The position numbers and the translations under genes are program-made. DNA of 23,852 bases from a virus: the IMG/VR virus record IMGVR_UViG_3300019124_000023, positions 1-23,852 of that record. The stretch is one strand, 5' to 3'. Below the pieces are notes generated by a model. That model saw only the letters and a list, made by a program, of their open reading frames with translations, was not told the DNA's origin and did not search any database. Shown here one piece after another: positions 1-5,662 of this stretch (its first letter is position 1; each line of letters opens with the position of its first letter).

Positions 1-253
1 GCGTTATGTCCTGCAGCTTGTCCGGGTAGCCGGGGCACCAGGCGATGCCCTCCGGTTGGTCCTTGTCGTGGAAGCCCGCCGGCTCTGCTGCCTCCTGCTG
101 GGCGAGGGCGGCCTCCACAAGGCAAAGCGCAATGCTTAGCCCTTGCACGACTGCAGAGGTGGCAGTCCCCTCTGGCTGAGGCGCAGGCACTTGCGCGCCA
201 GCCATCCGCAGACTCTTGGCAATAGCCGCCAGCGCTTCTCGGTCTTGGGTCAT
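1..253 (-). CDS. Hypothetical phage early protein (3' end outside window)
   Basis: Leftward gene that starts at the ATG at 253 and runs off the left edge, so 84 residues are visible. A GAGGGG ribosome binding site lies a few bases before the ATG and decides the start. The visible protein begins MTQDREALAAIAKSLRMAGA, has an alanine/glutamine-rich helix near residues 35-55 and then a GIAWCPGYPDKLQD segment. I do not recognise the family. It is the most distal visible gene of the early-left operon carrying the recombination genes. Its start overlaps the stop of the preceding ORF by four bases (ATGA). Function unknown; that it is a gene is fairly likely from the binding site, frame and codon use. 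Confidence 0.6.
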   Translation of the reverse strand, partial: MTQDREALAAIAKSLRMAGAQVPAPQPEGTATSAVVQGLSIALCLVEAALAQQEAAEPAGFHDKDQPEGIAWCPGYPDKLQDIT

Positions 254-537
254 TGCATTCCCCTCATTTGGTCAGCGGCCCGGGCGCAACCCCGGGCTTT
301 CGGCATCGTTTTCCACGTGCTAGAACTCGATACCACTCGATGCCTCACCGCGCTCGCGGCCGCTGGTTGATCGTTGAGCAGGGCAGGGCGCCATCCCGTC
401 GCCACCTGGCACGCCCGCGCTTCCCGTGCCCCGCTCTTTGATGGGTCAGGCGACAACGGCGCAACCCGCTGCTGTTGGGGCGTTGGCGGCTCGCACGAAC
501 GGAAAACGTTCACCGCGTCGGCTCCCTCACTGCGCAT
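250..537 (-). CDS. Doubtful 95-aa ORF filling the gap after the exonuclease
   Basis: This leftward open frame fills the roughly 300-base gap between the exonuclease gene and the leftmost gene. Its stop overlaps the next start as ATGA, which fits the operon. Against it: no convincing ribosome binding site before the ATG at 537, many codons unusual for this window in its second half (CGA, GTA, TCT, AGG, AAA), and a Ser/Arg/Ala-rich composition without recognisable motif. It also contains the perfect hairpin at 278-297. It may be a real small gene with an internal start, or decayed or regulatory spacer DNA. Confidence 0.3.
   Translation of the reverse strand: MRSEGADAVNVFRSCEPPTPQQQRVAPLSPDPSKSGAREARACQVATGWRPALLNDQPAAASAVRHRVVSSSSTWKTMPKARGCARAADQMRGMQ
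278..297. repeat. Perfect GC-rich hairpin in the gap
   Basis: A 7-bp perfect inverted repeat, GCCCGGG with CCCGGGC, encloses a six-base loop. It is followed by only TTT on the plus strand and has no U tract on the minus strand, the strand that is transcribed here. It is therefore a weak terminator candidate at best; it could attenuate the early-left transcript or be part of a coding frame. Confidence 0.35.
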
Positions 538-554
538 GCAGTCGCCTGGTTGAT

Positions 555-1175
555 CTATGCCGCCGCCTTGCGCAGCTGGGCGGTGTACTCGTCCACCCGC
601 GCCGCGAAGACGTGAAGGTCAGCCAGCAGCGCCTCGATGTGGGCGTCATCCCGTGGCACGCGTTGCACCTTCAGCGGCAGGCCCGGGCTGTAGACCACGA
701 GGTCGCACCACTGGCGGCCGGTGATCCACATCAGGCCTTGCATCTGGTCCATGTACTCGGCGGGGTCGTGCTCGATGTACAGCTGGGCCAGCTTGAACGG
801 GTTGGCCGGACACTTGATCTCGATGAGGCCGTCGGCGTCCACGAGGCCATCGGGCGAGCCGCCGAAGCCGTCACGGATGCAGATGCCCACCTCGTCGACA
901 AACGCGCCGGTGCGGGCCTCGTACAGCTGGCGGGCCTCATCCTCCAGTTCGGTGCCGCGCTTCATGGCGGGCGTGACGAAGCGATCGACCATGCTGCCGC
1001 TGACGCGCTCGATGGCCAGTTCGGCCATGTAGTCGAGCTGCGCCTGCGACGGCGCGCCGTTCTTCAGCTTGGCGCGGGCGTCCTTGGCGCGGCTCATCGT
1101 GATGCGGCCGGTGCGCGCGGCGAACCACTCGGGCGAATGCTGCTCGCAGTCGATGACGAGGCAGGGCGTGCTCAT
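555..1175 (-). CDS. YqaJ/lambda-Exo-family recombination exonuclease
   Basis: Predicted 5'-3' double-strand exonuclease of the PD-(D/E)XK superfamily (YqaJ / lambda Red alpha type), which resects DNA ends so that the partner annealing protein can load on single strands. The 206-residue length is typical. Visible motifs in order: HSPEWFAARTGRIT (about residues 13-26), the acidic helix RGTELEDEAR (73-82), GSPDGLV with the metal-binding Asp (106-112), the catalytic IEIKCP (118-123), and the Gln-rich YMDQMQG followed by WITGRQWCDLVVYSP (141-164). The start codon overlaps the stop of the RecT-like gene by four bases (ATGA), matching the usual annealing-protein/exonuclease pairing. The family call is confident; direct biochemical properties are inferred. 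Confidence 0.9.
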   Translation of the reverse strand: MSTPCLVIDCEQHSPEWFAARTGRITMSRAKDARAKLKNGAPSQAQLDYMAELAIERVSGSMVDRFVTPAMKRGTELEDEARQLYEARTGAFVDEVGICIRDGFGGSPDGLVDADGLIEIKCPANPFKLAQLYIEHDPAEYMDQMQGLMWITGRQWCDLVVYSPGLPLKVQRVPRDDAHIEALLADLHVFAARVDEYTAQLRKAAA

Positions 1176-1924
1176 GGCTGCACCTCCCCGCTGTTGGCGT
1201 CCTGCGCGGCGTGCGAGGCAATCGCCTCATCCGCCTCGGTCGCGGTGGCGCGCAGCGCGCGCAGTTCGCCCTTCAGCGCGATGCGGGTCTGCTCGGTCTG
1301 CGCGTCCCACCACTCACGAAGCTTGACGGTGCCTTCGGTGGCCGCGTTGCGCGCCTCGGACAGCTTGGCGTCGAGAACGCCCTGATCCTGCGCTGGCTGC
1401 ACTTCCTCGACGGCGCCCATGATCTTCGGGGCGGCCGGCGCAGGTGCTGGCGCCAGATCCATCGCTTCTTCCGCGATCAGCGCACCGCCGATGGCCGCCG
1501 GGTACACAGCGCGCACGCCCTCGGCGATGCAGCGTGCACGCAGCATGGCGCGCGGGTAGTTCTTCCAGTTGTCCTTGCCCGTCAGGCCGGCTTTCTTGGC
1601 CTGCTCAAAGGTCCAGACCATGCGCAAGCTGCCGCCTTGCGGGTGGCTGAAGGTGGCGTCCGCCGTCTGCTCGTCGAGGCGGTGCCACTCAACCCGGCCG
1701 CCTGCCTGCTGGAAGCGGGCGAGAACGCTGTGCGTCTTGCGGGCGGCGCGGCCCTGAATGACATCGTAATCCTGCGCGACGGTGGCGGGGTGCATGCCCT
1801 CGGCCTGCGCGACCAGCATCAGCGCGATGGCCTGCTCCGGGGTTTTCAGCCCGAACAGGCCGGAGCGCGCGAGTGCGCTGCCCATCTGCTGCAGTTCGTT
1901 GAACGGTACGAGTGCGGTTGTCAT
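1172..1924 (-). CDS. RecT-like single-strand annealing protein (probable)
   Basis: Predicted phage single-strand annealing protein of about 250 residues that would bind single-stranded DNA and pair it with complementary strands during replication and recombination. The start is the ATG at 1924, preceded by a GGGAG ribosome binding site; the longer upstream open frame is Arg/Ser-rich shadow sequence. Recognisable features are MLVAQAEGMHPATVAQDYDV near residues 40-60, then RAARKTHSVLARFQQAGG and the NWKNYPRAMLRARCIAEGVR segment around 120-140, which resembles the conserved C-terminal part of RecT/Bet-like proteins. The tail is Ala/Pro-rich, then helical and acidic. It sits immediately upstream of and overlaps the YqaJ exonuclease gene, which strongly supports the role. 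The sequence is divergent enough that the exact annealing-protein family is uncertain. Confidence 0.68.
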   Translation of the reverse strand: MTTALVPFNELQQMGSALARSGLFGLKTPEQAIALMLVAQAEGMHPATVAQDYDVIQGRAARKTHSVLARFQQAGGRVEWHRLDEQTADATFSHPQGGSLRMVWTFEQAKKAGLTGKDNWKNYPRAMLRARCIAEGVRAVYPAAIGGALIAEEAMDLAPAPAPAAPKIMGAVEEVQPAQDQGVLDAKLSEARNAATEGTVKLREWWDAQTEQTRIALKGELRALRATATEADEAIASHAAQDANSGEVQP

Positions 1925-1937
1925 CGGTGTCTCCCTG

Positions 1938-2261
1938 TCAGTTGAAGGTGCGCGGATCGCAGAACCACGCCTTGATCCGCTGCCACAGCGTCGGCTTCTT
2001 GAACGGCCGCGCCGGGTCGTACATGCGCGCCGGCTCCGCGGGCATCTGGCTGAGTTGCACCGCGCAGTCGCATGTCCGGCCCCGGCCGACCTGGCAGCGG
2101 GTGCAGATCGCGCCATCGCCCAGCAGCGCCCGCAGCACCCAGCCGCGCTCCTGCTCGGTCAGGTCCTGCTGCTGCGTGGCGGCGAAGCTGGCTTCCCGGT
2201 CATTGCGCAGCGGGCGCAGCGCGGCTTCGTGGGTCTTGGCGAAGGGATAGGCGCGTGCCAT
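1938..2261 (-). CDS. Hypothetical early protein with CxxC-type Cys cluster
   Basis: A 107-residue leftward gene. The ATG at 2261 is chosen because GGAGG lies seven bases upstream; the frame extends further but without a binding site. The protein begins MARAYPFAKTHEAALRPLRN and has a four-Cys cluster, ICTRCQVGRGRTCDCA, near residues 52-67 that could bind zinc. It ends in a Lys/Trp-rich segment (KKPTLWQRIKAWFCD) that could be amphipathic. I do not recognise the family. It lies 13 bases before the RecT-like gene, so it is probably cotranscribed with the recombination functions. Confidence 0.65.
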   Translation of the reverse strand: MARAYPFAKTHEAALRPLRNDREASFAATQQQDLTEQERGWVLRALLGDGAICTRCQVGRGRTCDCAVQLSQMPAEPARMYDPARPFKKPTLWQRIKAWFCDPRTFN

Positions 2262-2262
2262 G

Positions 2263-2364
2263 TCAGCCTCCAAAGGCAAGGAACAGCGCGGCGATGCCGC
2301 AGGCAAGGCAGATCGCCACGAAGGCGCTGCTGTCGGGCTGAAGGTCGAACAGGTCACGGCGCAT
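2263..2364 (-). CDS. 33-aa predicted single-span membrane peptide
   Basis: Very small gene of 33 residues. The ATG at 2364 has a GGAGG ribosome binding site about eight bases upstream, and the stop lies one base before the next gene's start. After a short charged N-terminus (MRRDLFDLQPDS) comes a hydrophobic stretch of about 20 residues, VAICLACGIAALFLAFGG, that could span the membrane once. It overlaps the end of the upstream 53-residue gene by 11 bases. Function unknown; the good binding site and exact fit in the operon argue that it is translated. Confidence 0.55.
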   Translation of the reverse strand: MRRDLFDLQPDSSAFVAICLACGIAALFLAFGG

Positions 2365-2515
2365 GGCTGGCCTCCGCGGTCTCGTCCACGGCCGCCACCT
2401 GCTCGTCGCTGAGGGCGTCGTCGATCTCGTGCAGCTGCTCGGCAAGGCCACCCGTCTGCTGGTGCGCGTTCTCCATCAGGGCGCGCAGCTGGCTGAGGTA
2501 GAGAGCGAGGGTCAT
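2354..2515 (-). CDS. 53-aa hypothetical acidic helical protein
   Basis: Small gene of 53 residues from the ATG at 2515, with an AGGAG ribosome binding site about seven bases upstream. Its start overlaps the stop of the upstream gene as ATGA. The product (beginning MTLALYLSQLRALMENAHQQ) is Gln/Glu/Asp-rich and looks entirely helical, perhaps a short coiled coil. No family is recognised. The overlaps at both ends place it in a continuous translationally coupled early-left operon. Confidence 0.6.
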   Translation of the reverse strand: MTLALYLSQLRALMENAHQQTGGLAEQLHEIDDALSDEQVAAVDETAEASHAP

Positions 2516-2721
2516 TGCCAGCTCCTCACGACTTGCAGCGTTCCGAAGTCGTCGACTACGGCATGGGCCTGCGGATAGGCGGCGCGGGGGGTTACGTCGT
2601 GGTGTTCGCAGCCCACGTGCAGCGTGATCAGGTAGTGCGGGCTCTCCCGCAGGCGCTGGAAGTTCACGCCCACCTGGCCAAGCGCCAGGCCGCAGAGGTC
2701 GTTGAAGCGGGCGGCAGTCAC
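2512..2721 (-). CDS. Hypothetical early protein, GTG start
   Basis: A 69-residue product from a GTG at 2721 that overlaps the previous stop as GTGA; the stop in turn overlaps the next start as ATGA. The sequence includes NFQRLRESPHYLITLHVGCEHHDVTP, followed by AYPQAHAVVDDFGTLQVVRSW, with several His and a Cys but no complete metal-binding motif. I do not recognise it. Its four-base junctions on both sides are the main evidence that the frame is translated. Confidence 0.6.
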   Translation of the reverse strand: MTAARFNDLCGLALGQVGVNFQRLRESPHYLITLHVGCEHHDVTPRAAYPQAHAVVDDFGTLQVVRSWQ

Positions 2722-3089
2722 AGCACCCCCGGCATCAGCTTGTCGAACAGCGCACGCGCGGCAGCGGTGCCAGTGGGGTACCGGGCCGGCGCCGGCTCGC
2801 AGGCCTGCCGGTAGTAGGCGGTGCGCAGCTGGTCAGCCTTCCACGCCGCCAGGATCACCGCGCCGATCACGTCCGGCCGCTCGAAGCCGATCGCCGCGAT
2901 CAGCTCATCGCTGCACTGCGCCACCGTGTCCACCAGCCAGTCCTCGTCGCACGGAATCGTCGGCGCGATCAGCTCGGCCTGGTCCGCCGGGTGCATCTCG
3001 GCGAAGTCGCGCGCCAGCTTCTTGGCATCCACCGGATGGCGAATCGGCGGCCAGTTGGCGGGGGCGGGGATCTGGGGAGTGGGTTGCAT
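2718..3089 (-). CDS. Hypothetical protein, first gene of the early-left operon
   Basis: First gene downstream of the operator-controlled leftward promoter, 123 residues. GGAGG sits seven bases before the ATG at 3089. The protein begins MQPTPQIPAPANWPPIRHPV, then LARDFAEMHPADQAELIAPT; the middle (CDEDWLVDTVAQCSDELIAAIGFERP) is acidic and helical, and the end is Ala-rich. I recognise no domain. Its position corresponds to the start of the lambda pL transcript, where regulators or host-takeover proteins are often found, but nothing in the sequence specifies such a role. Confidence 0.7.
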   Translation of the reverse strand: MQPTPQIPAPANWPPIRHPVDAKKLARDFAEMHPADQAELIAPTIPCDEDWLVDTVAQCSDELIAAIGFERPDVIGAVILAAWKADQLRTAYYRQACEPAPARYPTGTAAARALFDKLMPGVL

Positions 3090-3115
3090 TGCTGCCTCCG
3101 GTGTCGATGGGAGAC

Positions 3116-3144
3116 AGTATCGGCAATGCCGATAGTCTTGTCAA
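3116..3144 (-). promoter_or_regulatory. Leftward early promoter (PL-like)
   Basis: On the minus strand a perfect -35 TTGACA (3144-3139) is followed by a 17-base spacer and a -10 GATACT (3121-3116). It points into the leftward operon starting at 3089. One operator palindrome covers the spacer and -10, and a second overlaps the -35, so repressor binding should block it. The sequence is observed; promoter activity is inferred. Confidence 0.75.
3118..3134. promoter_or_regulatory. Left operator 1 (perfect palindrome)
   Basis: TATCGGCAATGCCGATA is a perfect 8-bp inverted repeat around a single central base, lying over the -10 and spacer of the leftward promoter. Its GGCAATGCC core recurs at 3142-3158 and, in inverse orientation, at 5708-5724 in the repressor/Cro intergenic region. 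It is the best copy of the operator family and very probably the binding site of the repressor encoded at 5216-5656. Confidence 0.75.
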
Positions 3145-3158
3145 CGGCAATGCCTATA
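3142..3158. promoter_or_regulatory. Left operator 2
   Basis: CAACGGCAATGCCTATA matches left operator 1 at 14 of 17 positions with an identical core. The centres of the two left operators are 24 bases apart. This copy overlaps the -35 box of the leftward promoter. Confidence 0.65.
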
Positions 3159-3243
3159 TTTCTCGCGTGGTTCGATTGCGTAAAGCGTTACGTAGTTCTC
3201 GCTTCGCCAGGCCTCGCCGCTAGAGTTGAGGCAGGAGGAGAAC

Positions 3244-3531
3244 ATGCACAAACACATGGCGGTCGGCGCGTTTGCGTTGGCCCTCGGCGCGTGCGCCTCG
3301 CACACCGGCGTGGTGCCGACCGGCGGGGGCGACTTCATCATTGCCAGCCAGGCCGCGACCGGCTTGTCAGGGTTGGGCAACCTGAAGGCAGAACAGTTGC
3401 GCGAGGCGGCGGCGCACTGCGAAAGGTTGGGGCAGGGCTTCGAGGTGCTGGAGTCGAAGGAGACGCAGCCGCCGTACGTCTTTGGCAACTACCCCCGATC
3501 GGAGATCAGGTTCCGATGCGCCAAGCGATGA
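3244..3531 (+). CDS. Small phage lipoprotein
   Basis: Predicted 95-residue lipoprotein. AGGAGGAG lies directly upstream of the ATG at 3244 and fixes the start. The N-terminus (MHKHMAVGAFALALGACASH) is a short lipoprotein signal with lipobox LGAC, giving a lipidated Cys near residue 18. The residue after the Cys is Ala, not Asp, so the outer-membrane default would apply (established sorting rule for enteric bacteria). The mature part is a compact domain of about 75 residues with two Cys (AAAHCERLG and RFRCAKR) that could form a disulfide. It overlaps the following membrane-protein gene by four bases (ATGA). Small lipoproteins are common lysogenic-conversion or exclusion genes in temperate phages; the specific role here is unknown. 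Confidence 0.75.
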   Translation: MHKHMAVGAFALALGACASHTGVVPTGGGDFIIASQAATGLSGLGNLKAEQLREAAAHCERLGQGFEVLESKETQPPYVFGNYPRSEIRFRCAKR

Positions 3532-3770
3532 AGAGCGCGTTACGCCTGATCGGCTCCGTAGTTCTAGCCTTGGTCGTCTTTCGGGTTGCCCTTGGACTGT
3601 TCGGCCCGCCTGGCGCCTTGCTAGCAGCGGTCGGCCTGGGTGGGTGGTGGGCCGCCAGAGCAGCGGGTTTTTCGCTAAGTTCGTTCTGGAGGGCACCGGC
3701 CAATGGCGAAGCCGTTCCTCGCGCTGCTGATGGGCGCGACAGCGCTGGCAGCAACAGCGATTGCCAGTGA
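3528..3770 (+). CDS. 80-aa predicted two-span membrane protein
   Basis: The start is the ATG at 3528, overlapping the lipoprotein stop as ATGA. The product begins MKSALRLIGSVVLALVVF and carries two hydrophobic segments, about residues 8-27 and 31-50, followed by a soluble tail rich in Ala, Ser, Asp and Arg. The last 68 bases overlap the start of the exported nuclease gene in another frame. No family is recognised. The exact junction with the lipoprotein gene and the strongly hydrophobic N-terminus support it as real; the hydrophilic C-terminus, which lies over the next gene, is less convincing. Confidence 0.5.
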   Translation: MKSALRLIGSVVLALVVFRVALGLFGPPGALLAAVGLGGWWAARAAGFSLSSFWRAPANGEAVPRAADGRDSAGSNSDCQ

Positions 3771-3981
3771 GCGCTCCCCCGCCGTCAAGGCCGAGTTCCG
3801 CCGCCTGAACCCCTGCCCGAGCACCGGCAAGACGCGCGGCGCCTGTCCGGGCTATCACGTCGATCATCGGGAGGCGCTGATCTGCGGGGGCAGGGACGAG
3901 CTGGCGAACCTTCAGTGGCTCTCGATCCCGGAGCACAAAGAGAAGACGCGGGTCGAGGTGAAGCTGTGTCGGCCGAGATGA
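3703..3981 (+). CDS. Exported HNH-type endonuclease
   Basis: Predicted 92-residue HNH nuclease with a signal peptide. The N-terminus (MAKPFLALLMGATALAATAI) is hydrophobic and ends in an Ala-x-Ala-type cleavage region near residues 20-22. The mature part has CPSTGKTRGACPGYHVDH (C38, C48, catalytic D54-H55), then GGRDELANLQWL with the conserved Asn at 69, then an EHKEKTR helix. Four Cys could give two disulfides or a metal site, which suits a periplasmic protein. GGAGGG stands about nine bases before the ATG. Family members cut DNA with a beta-beta-alpha-metal active site; export implies action on DNA in the periplasm, for instance incoming phage or foreign DNA. That role is inference. Confidence 0.75.
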   Translation: MAKPFLALLMGATALAATAIASERSPAVKAEFRRLNPCPSTGKTRGACPGYHVDHREALICGGRDELANLQWLSIPEHKEKTRVEVKLCRPR

Positions 3982-4088
3982 GTAGCGTGTGCAATTGATT
4001 GCAGGCAGAGCGCTGGAAAGGGCTGAGCCGGCACGACGATTGCGACGTCACGTTCACAGGAAACTGCAAGATTTCGCGCTTCCTAGCC

Positions 4089-4105
4089 TATACCTGGTAG
4101 GTATA
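4089..4105. promoter_or_regulatory. Palindrome upstream of the antitoxin/Doc operon
   Basis: TATACCTGGTAGGTATA is a perfect 7-bp inverted repeat around GGT, about 80 bases upstream of the antitoxin start. Type II antitoxins usually repress their own operon by binding such palindromes, so this is a likely autoregulatory operator. It shows no similarity to the phage repressor operators. Confidence 0.5.
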
Positions 4106-4182
4106 TCGGCCGAAACTTTCCTGTACAGTCGCGGTCCATCAGCAGACACCGCACCACAGTGTCAGACCTAGAGGAGATGCAG

Positions 4183-4356
4183 ATGCTGAAGATGGAGCAA
4201 ATGAAGCGTCTCGCCACGACGGGCCAACGCGAGAAAATCCGCCCTCGGGTCGAGGTGAAGGCGGGAACTCCTTCGGAGCGCCAGCAGGTGATCGCCGCGG
4301 CGCGCCGTGTGATCTCTGAGCACCGCGAAGTGCTCATGGCACTTAAGAACCGTTGA
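4183..4356 (+). CDS. Putative antitoxin of the Doc toxin
   Basis: A 57-residue basic protein encoded directly upstream of, and overlapping, the Doc toxin gene. The ATG at 4183 is preferred because GAGGAG lies six bases upstream; a GTG at 4159 and an ATG at 4177 are in frame but badly spaced from that site. The sequence includes EQMKRLATTGQREKIRPR, then AAARRVISEHREVLMALKNR, so a helical C-terminus probably occupies the toxin groove. I do not see the Phd/YefM N-terminal DNA-binding fold, so it seems to be a different antitoxin class or a very short one. Assignment rests on gene order and size. Confidence 0.65.
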   Translation: MLKMEQMKRLATTGQREKIRPRVEVKAGTPSERQQVIAAARRVISEHREVLMALKNR

Positions 4357-4733
4357 GTAGCCTTGACGTTGATTTCGTCATCACGATCCACGACGAAATC
4401 ATCGATCAGTTCGGCGGTCTTCCTGGTTTTGCGGGGCAAGGTAAGGGCGGAGTCGAGGCCGCCCTCCAGCGAGTCGAGAACCACGCCTTCTACAACGGCC
4501 TTGATGACGTGTTCGGCATTGCCGCGATGTACGCGGAGGCGATAGCCAGAGGGCACGCCTTCAACGACGCGAACAAGCGCACAGCTCTGACGTGTGCCTT
4601 GTCATACCTTGAGCGGCAGGGCATACGCATCCGCAAGGATCCGATTCTTGAGGAGGCTACGGTGGCGCTCGCGGATAAGTCATGGGACTCCGCCGCCTTC
4701 GCGTGGCTGCTGTGGCGCCTTTCGACCAACTGA
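4353..4733 (+). CDS. doc: Doc-family toxin (Fic fold)
   Basis: Predicted Doc toxin, 126 residues, the usual length for the family. It carries the Fic/Doc active-site motif HAFNDANKRTAL at residues 68-79 (His68, Asp72, Asn74, Lys75, Arg76). Known Doc proteins phosphorylate elongation factor Tu and stop translation; this is family knowledge. The best start is the TTG at 4353, whose TTGA overlaps the antitoxin stop and implies coupled, low-level translation. The operon ends at a terminator 10 bases after the stop. Toxin-antitoxin pairs on temperate phages stabilise the prophage or exclude other phages. The motif makes the family call confident. Confidence 0.88.
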   Translation: MSSLDVDFVITIHDEIIDQFGGLPGFAGQGKGGVEAALQRVENHAFYNGLDDVFGIAAMYAEAIARGHAFNDANKRTALTCALSYLERQGIRIRKDPILEEATVALADKSWDSAAFAWLLWRLSTN

Positions 4734-4742
4734 CTCATTAAA

Positions 4743-4764
4743 GCCCGCCCCGAGCGGGCATTTT
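4743..4764 (+). terminator. Rho-independent terminator after doc
   Basis: A GC stem of six base pairs (GCCCGC / GCGGGC) with a five-base loop is followed by ATTTTC. It lies 10 bases after the doc stop codon and faces the right way, so it probably ends the toxin-antitoxin transcript. Confidence 0.75.
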
Positions 4765-4826
4765 CACGCCTGCCTGCGGCGTTACTCCGCTGTGACGCGG
4801 CCAACGCCCCAGGAGTGCGCTATTCC

Positions 4827-4847
4827 CACCCCCTAGATCATGGGGTG
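4827..4847. repeat. Hairpin CACCCC / GGGGTG
   Basis: A perfect 6-bp inverted repeat with a nine-base loop lies in the space between the doc terminator and the next gene. No T run follows on either side. It could be an operator or RNA structure; nothing more can be said. Confidence 0.3.
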
Positions 4848-4896
4848 AGCCACCCTCCCGCTATCCTGTCTGGACAGAAAAACAGTGAGCGGGCGT

Positions 4897-5313
4897 ATGA
4901 GCAGGGCTGGTTTCGACTTCCGCCGGCATGGCGGCATGATGGTGGTTGAGGTGTCGGGGCTATTCGGGCCAGCTGAGGCCGCGATTGCTGCCGCCAGGCT
5001 GGGGCGCGAGCTGACCAAGGCGCACGCGGTCAAGGTGCTGTTCGATCTGCGTCGCGCTGTGCTGCTGATGGCCGAGGATGATGGCCCTTTGTTGGCCCAG
5101 CACCTCCGGGATGTCGGCGTACCGGTGGGCCTGCTGGTGGATCCAGCTCAGCGTGCGTTTGCCTGGGGCGTGTGGTCCGAGATGGTCGACGAAGGACGAA
5201 CAGCCGTGCCGTTCCTCAGCCCTGCACGGGCGTCGGAGTGGCTGGCGGTCCCTCCAGAATCTTTGCGATCAACGCGGCTTTTTCTGCCGGTGTCTCAGGT
5301 GGGTGGTCAGTGA
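4897..5313 (+). CDS. Hypothetical SpoIIAA/STAS-like protein
   Basis: A 138-residue protein from the ATG at 4897, or 142 residues from a GTG at 4885; neither has a strong ribosome binding site. The sequence starts GFDFRRHGGMMVVEVSGLFG, continues with an alpha helix, then AVKVLFDLRRAVLLMAEDDG and VPVGLLVDPAQRAFAWGVW. The alternation of strands and helices resembles the SpoIIAA-like/STAS fold seen in many bacterial proteins of unknown role. It is convergent with the repressor gene and its last 98 bases overlap that gene's 3' end. A short CTGTC-TG-GACAG inverted repeat lies at 4866-4877 just upstream. Position between the left and right operators suggests expression in the lysogen, but this is inference. 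Confidence 0.55.
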   Translation: MSRAGFDFRRHGGMMVVEVSGLFGPAEAAIAAARLGRELTKAHAVKVLFDLRRAVLLMAEDDGPLLAQHLRDVGVPVGLLVDPAQRAFAWGVWSEMVDEGRTAVPFLSPARASEWLAVPPESLRSTRLFLPVSQVGGQ

Positions 5314-5656
5314 AAGCGATCGCCTCGCAGATCGCCATGGCCCACCTGAACTGACCGGGCGAGTCGACGCGGCGCTTCTCGAGCGCCATCGCCACCTCGA
5401 GCACCCTCGGGGACAGCTGGGCTTCCGGGGCGCGGCTGTGCCAGTTGTTCGGCAGTCCCCAGTGCTCAGGCCCAACGACGTCCGAAAAGTAGTTGACCAG
5501 CGCGGGGATGTGCTTCTTCGCCACCCGCCCGTAACGCAGCCACTCTGACACAGAGGGTTGGCGCACGCCAAAGGCCGCAGCCACATCGTGCTGCGTCACG
5601 CCCTTCTGTTTCATCGCCTCGCGCAAGGCCGCGCCCAGGCTCTCCCCCATCAGCAT
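5216..5656 (-). CDS. Short XRE-family phage repressor (CI-like)
   Basis: Predicted lysogeny repressor, 146 residues. An N-terminal helix-turn-helix occupies about residues 5-45, with REAMKQKGVTQHDVAAAFG then VRQPSVSEWLRYGR as recognition region. The remaining 100 residues (HWGLPNNWHSRAPEAQLSPR onwards) are helical and contain no Ser-Lys autoproteolysis motif, so it lacks the S24/LexA-like domain of lambda CI and P22 C2. The start at 5656 is preferred over the ATG at 5650 because the best promoter would begin transcription on that A, giving a leaderless message; neither ATG has a ribosome binding site. It is divergent from the Cro-like gene across three operator-like sites. DNA binding is confident; the role is strongly suggested by context. 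Confidence 0.75.
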   Translation of the reverse strand: MLMGESLGAALREAMKQKGVTQHDVAAAFGVRQPSVSEWLRYGRVAKKHIPALVNYFSDVVGPEHWGLPNNWHSRAPEAQLSPRVLEVAMALEKRRVDSPGQFRWAMAICEAIAFTDHPPETPAEKAALIAKILEGPPATPTPVQG

Positions 5657-5662
5657 CTGCGG

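Noticed and set aside
426-1945. Long rightward frames opposite the exonuclease and RecT-like genes
   Set aside because: They are shadows of the leftward operon; the leftward proteins carry family motifs and coupled starts.
3989-4171. 60-codon rightward frame before the antitoxin
   Set aside because: No binding site, atypical codon use, and it spans the regulatory palindrome at 4089-4105.
4514-4524. CGGCATTGCCG inside doc, identical to the operator core
   Set aside because: Lacks the TAT/ATA flanks, lies in conserved coding sequence and is not next to a promoter; likely chance. A similar core in the SGNH gene near 14155 was dismissed for the same reason.
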